This document shows positions 61,335-64,000 of a stretch of DNA of 64,000 bases, piece after piece. The position numbers and the translations under genes are program-made. Positions within the stretch are counted from its first letter, which is position 1, and each line of letters begins with the position of its first letter. Under the pieces are notes generated by a model. The model had not been told where the DNA came from. It searched no databases and saw only the letters and a list, made by a program, of their open reading frames with translations. Source of the DNA: Thermus brockianus (GTDB taxonomy: Bacteria; Deinococcota; Deinococci; Deinococcales; Thermaceae); contig NZ_JAKEDV010000008.1 in the NCBI RefSeq assembly GCF_021462505.1, positions 31,265-95,264 of the forward strand. Reading direction: 5' to 3'.

Positions 61335-62408
61335 ATGAAACGAACGGTGTGGCTTTTGGCTTTGCTCGGTGTATGGGCCTTGGGGCAGCAGTCCCGCCCC
61401 GCTTCCGATCCCCAGGTGGTGGAGGCGGCCCGCAAGGAGGGCCGTCTCATCATCTACTCCTCCACGGACCAGGCGAGCGCCCAAGCGCTTTTGGACGATT
61501 TCCGCCGCCTCTACCCATTTATCCAGATTGAATACAATGACCTTGGCACCCAGGCCATTTACGACCGTTTTGTGAGCGAAACCGCAGCGGGAGCGAGGAG
61601 CGCCGATCTCCTCTGGTCCAGCGCCATGGAGCTCCAGGTGAAGCTGGCGAGCGAGGGCTATGCCCTGCCCTACGACTCCCCGGAGGCCAAGAACTGGCCC
61701 GCCAACGCCCGCTTGCAGAACCTGGCCTATGGGACCACCCTCGAGCCGGGGGTGGTGGTCTACAACCGCCGCTTCCTCAAACCCGAGGAAGTGCCCACCA
61801 CCCGCGAGGGCTTGGTTCGCCTCCTGCAGGAGCCCAGGATGCGGGGGCGCGTGGCCACCTGGGACCCCGAGCGGAGCGCCGTGGGCTTCACCATCCTCAA
61901 GGCGGATTACGACCGTTACCCCGCCTTCCAGGACCTGGTGCGGGCCTTCGGCCGGGCCCAGGCTTCCCTCTACTCCTCCACCGGGGCGGCCTTTGAAAAG
62001 GTCATCTCCGGCGAGCACTACCTGGCCTATGGCTTCTTCGGCTCCTACGCCCTCCTGCGCCAGCGCACGGTGAAGGATTTGGGCATCGTCTACCTCACGG
62101 ACGGGACGGTGGCCATCCAGCGGGTGGCCTTCATCAACCGGCGGGCGGCGAACCCCAACGCCGCCAAGCTCTTCCTGGACTACCTCCTTTCCCTCCGGGG
62201 CCAGAACCTCATGGCCTACACCGCCCTGATCTTCGCCAGGCGGGAGACGGTGGTGGGCGAGGCCACGCCCCAGGCCCTGTACAAGGCCGTGGGCGGCAAG
62301 GACAAGGTCTACGCCATCCCCGTTTCCCAGGAGATCCTCAAGAACCTGGACCCGCAGGAGCGCTTGCGCTTCCTCACCTTCTGGCGGCAGGCCATCCGGG
62401 GCCAGTAG
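61335..62408 (+). CDS. Iron-type ABC substrate-binding protein (FbpA/AfuA-like)
   Basis: A 357-residue exported protein: signal (TVWLLALLGVWALGQQ), VVEAARKEGRLIIYSSTDQ, IQIEYNDLGTQAIYDRFVSE, DLLWSSAMELQVKLASEGYA and GVVVYNRRFLKPEEVP. This is the FbpA/AfuA/ThiB-like fold, with a longer N-terminal region than the tandem pair at 18756/19721 and clearly distinct from them. The ATG at 61335 is eight bases after GGAGG; other in-frame starts at 61326 and 61329 are close. The permease follows in the same operon. Confidence 0.85.
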   Translation: MKRTVWLLALLGVWALGQQSRPASDPQVVEAARKEGRLIIYSSTDQASAQALLDDFRRLYPFIQIEYNDLGTQAIYDRFVSETAAGARSADLLWSSAMELQVKLASEGYALPYDSPEAKNWPANARLQNLAYGTTLEPGVVVYNRRFLKPEEVPTTREGLVRLLQEPRMRGRVATWDPERSAVGFTILKADYDRYPAFQDLVRAFGRAQASLYSSTGAAFEKVISGEHYLAYGFFGSYALLRQRTVKDLGIVYLTDGTVAIQRVAFINRRAANPNAAKLFLDYLLSLRGQNLMAYTALIFARRETVVGEATPQALYKAVGGKDKVYAIPVSQEILKNLDPQERLRFLTFWRQAIRGQ

Positions 62409-62417
62409 GGGGTGGGC

Positions 62418-64000
62418 GTGCTGGGCCGGAGCCTCTTTTCGCCCAACCTGGCCCTTCCCCTCCTGGCGGGGTTGGTGGCGGTCTTGGTCTTGGCCCCCTT
62501 GGGCATCCTCCTCTACCAAAGCCTCCTCACCGCCCCCTTCTTCGCCCCGGTTAAGCGGCTTGCCCTCGAGGCCTACCGCTACCTCCTCCACGACCCCTAC
62601 TTCTTTGAGGCCCTGAAGAACTCCTTCGCCATCGGCCTCGGCATGGTGGGGGTGGCCGTCCCCCTGGGAAGCCTCTTCGCCTTCCTGGTGACGAAGACGG
62701 ACCTCCCCTTCGCCCGATTCTTTGAGCTCCTCCTCCTCGCTCCCATCTTCATCTCCCCCATCATCCTGGGCATCGGGTTCATCGTGGTCTTCGGTCCCTC
62801 GGGCCTGGTGTCTGGCCTGGTGGAGGCGGTCTTTGGCCGGGTACCCTGGACCATATACACCCTCCCCGCCATCGCCGTCATCGCCGGCCTTACCCACGTG
62901 CCCTATGTCTACCTCTACGTGGCGAGCACCATCCAGAACGTGGACGCTTCCCTGGAGGAGGCAGCCCGGGTGGCCGGGGCCAGGCCCTTCTGGGTGGCCC
63001 TAAGCGTCACCCTCCCCTTGGTCCGGCCCGCTTTGGTTTACAGCGCCGCCCTCATGCTCCTCTTGGGGTTTGAGCTTTTCGGCCTACCCCTCGTCCTCGG
63101 GGACGCCAAGGGCATCATGGTCATCACCACCTACCTCTACCGCCTCACCGCCATCACCGGCACCTCCGCTTACCACCTCATGGCGGCGGTGAGCGTGGCC
63201 ATCGTGGCCATCGCCATGGCCCTGGTCCTTTTGCAACGCTACCTGGTGGGGCGGATGGAGGGGCGGTACGTGGCCATCGGGGCCCGGGGTTACCGCACGG
63301 AGCGGCTTCCCCTGGGCAGGCTCCGCTACGTCTGGGCCCTCCTTCTCGCCCTCTACCTCCTGGTGGCGGTGGTCCTCCCCGTGCTGGGCGTGGTCTTCCG
63401 GAGCCTGGTCACCAGCTGGGGGCCTGGGGTGGACCTCCGCGAGGTCCTCACCCTGGGCCACTACCTGGAGGTCTTCAAGCTTCCAAACCTCAGCCGGGCG
63501 GTGACCAACACCCTGGTGGTGGCCGCCCTAGGGGGGGTCCTGGCCCTGGGCTTTTACCTTCTCATCGCCTTGGGGATCCAGCGGGGCGGGGGGTATGGCC
63601 GGGTATTGGACTACCTGGCGGGCCTGCCTCGGGCGGTGCCGGGTATCGTGATGGGGCTCGCCTTCCTCTGGCTTTTCCTCTTCTTCAAGCCCATTGCTCC
63701 CCTGCGGAACACCCTCCTCGCCCTCATCCTGGCCTACACCGTGGTCTGGATGCCCTACGGGGTGCGCCTCCTCACCGCCGCCCTCCTCCAGGTGGGGCGG
63801 GAGGTGGAGGAGGCGGCGCGCATCGCCGGGGCCTCGCCGGTGAGGGCCTTCTTGCACGGCACCCTTCCCCTCCTCAAAGGGGGTATCCTCACCGCCTGGT
63901 TCCTCCTCTTCATCCAGTTCGTGCGGGAGTACTCCACGGGGGTCTACCTGCTCACGGCGGGCACGGAGGTGCTGGGGGCCCAGATCGTGGCCCTTTGGGG
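62418..64000 (+). CDS. ABC permease with two MetI domains, truncated by window
   Basis: At least 527 codons are open to the window edge. GTG start at 62418 (or 62412). The first MetI half has EAA loop LEEAARVAGARPFWVALSVTLPL; the second half has EEAARIAGASPVRAFLHGTLPLL. Fused FbpB-type permease for the binding protein just upstream. The ATPase is presumably to the right of the window. Confidence 0.88.
   Translation, partial: MLGRSLFSPNLALPLLAGLVAVLVLAPLGILLYQSLLTAPFFAPVKRLALEAYRYLLHDPYFFEALKNSFAIGLGMVGVAVPLGSLFAFLVTKTDLPFARFFELLLLAPIFISPIILGIGFIVVFGPSGLVSGLVEAVFGRVPWTIYTLPAIAVIAGLTHVPYVYLYVASTIQNVDASLEEAARVAGARPFWVALSVTLPLVRPALVYSAALMLLLGFELFGLPLVLGDAKGIMVITTYLYRLTAITGTSAYHLMAAVSVAIVAIAMALVLLQRYLVGRMEGRYVAIGARGYRTERLPLGRLRYVWALLLALYLLVAVVLPVLGVVFRSLVTSWGPGVDLREVLTLGHYLEVFKLPNLSRAVTNTLVVAALGGVLALGFYLLIALGIQRGGGYGRVLDYLAGLPRAVPGIVMGLAFLWLFLFFKPIAPLRNTLLALILAYTVVWMPYGVRLLTAALLQVGREVEEAARIAGASPVRAFLHGTLPLLKGGILTAWFLLFIQFVREYSTGVYLLTAGTEVLGAQIVALW

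Noticed and set aside
61314-62897. 527-codon minus-strand open frame
   Set aside because: It is the reverse-strand shadow of the iron-type binding protein and permease, which have signal, fold motifs and a promoter; the shadow is Gly/Glu/His low complexity.

Overview
The window looks like a piece of a Thermus replicon, most likely a megaplasmid of the pTT27 type. The evidence is high GC, tightly overlapping genes joined by ATGA/GTGA/TGATG junctions, leaderless or GTG starts, and the full Thermus carotenoid set: phytoene synthase, a CYP175A1-like P450, a type 2 IPP isomerase, and the B12 light sensor LitR/CarH with LdrP. The P450 matches my memory of the T. thermophilus protein only in part, so a different Thermus species is likely. 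I saw no rRNA, tRNA, CRISPR array or intact insertion sequence.

Layout. 1-3088: a large DUF11-type surface protein, cut by the left edge, and a small exported partner. 3177-12098 (minus): the carotenoid operon crtB, phr, P450, lycopene cyclase, acyltransferase, glycosyltransferase, crtI and fni, interrupted by a MazE/MazF-type pair whose toxin is frameshifted. 12099-13304: regulatory DNA plus a lower-GC exported protein lying between crtB and litR. 13305-15614: litR, ldrP and an NAD(P)-binding protein. 15630-25364: aquaglyceroporin, an FbpABC-like importer with two tandem binding proteins, a Ugp-like importer without ATPase, and a divergent alkaline phosphatase. 25471-29101: a zinc cluster with two AztD-like proteins around a ZnuA-like binding protein and no permease. 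29190-29598: a chimeric DsrE/ferritin-like pseudogene. 29760-36961: a haem/iron island of ten tightly packed genes. 36962-40335: a cobalamin riboswitch followed by a thioesterase and class I ribonucleotide reductase. 40332-45640 (minus): glycosyltransferase, surE, a second Ugp-like importer and a TIM-barrel enzyme. 45788-48677: an NMT1-type ABC importer whose binding protein carries a Cys pair, with a frameshifted permease and a DsrE-like protein. 49585-50568: an orphan TAXI binding protein. 50565-60647: two divergent operons resembling the levulinate/4-hydroxyacid (Lva) pathway, with a LIV-type importer. 60662-64000: an AbrB-family membrane protein and a second iron-type ABC importer that runs off the right edge.

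How the parts fit. LitR, as adenosylcobalamin repressor, and LdrP should switch the carotenoid/photolyase operon with light. The cobalamin riboswitch should lower expression of the B12-independent reductase when B12 is plentiful. The rest is mostly nutrient capture (iron/haem, zinc, organophosphate, an unknown thiophilic ligand, short organic acids), as expected for an accessory replicon. Functions come from motif recognition by eye and no database search was run. Three genes are disrupted (mazF-like, ferritin-like, NMT1-type permease); each frameshift could be real or a sequencing error.
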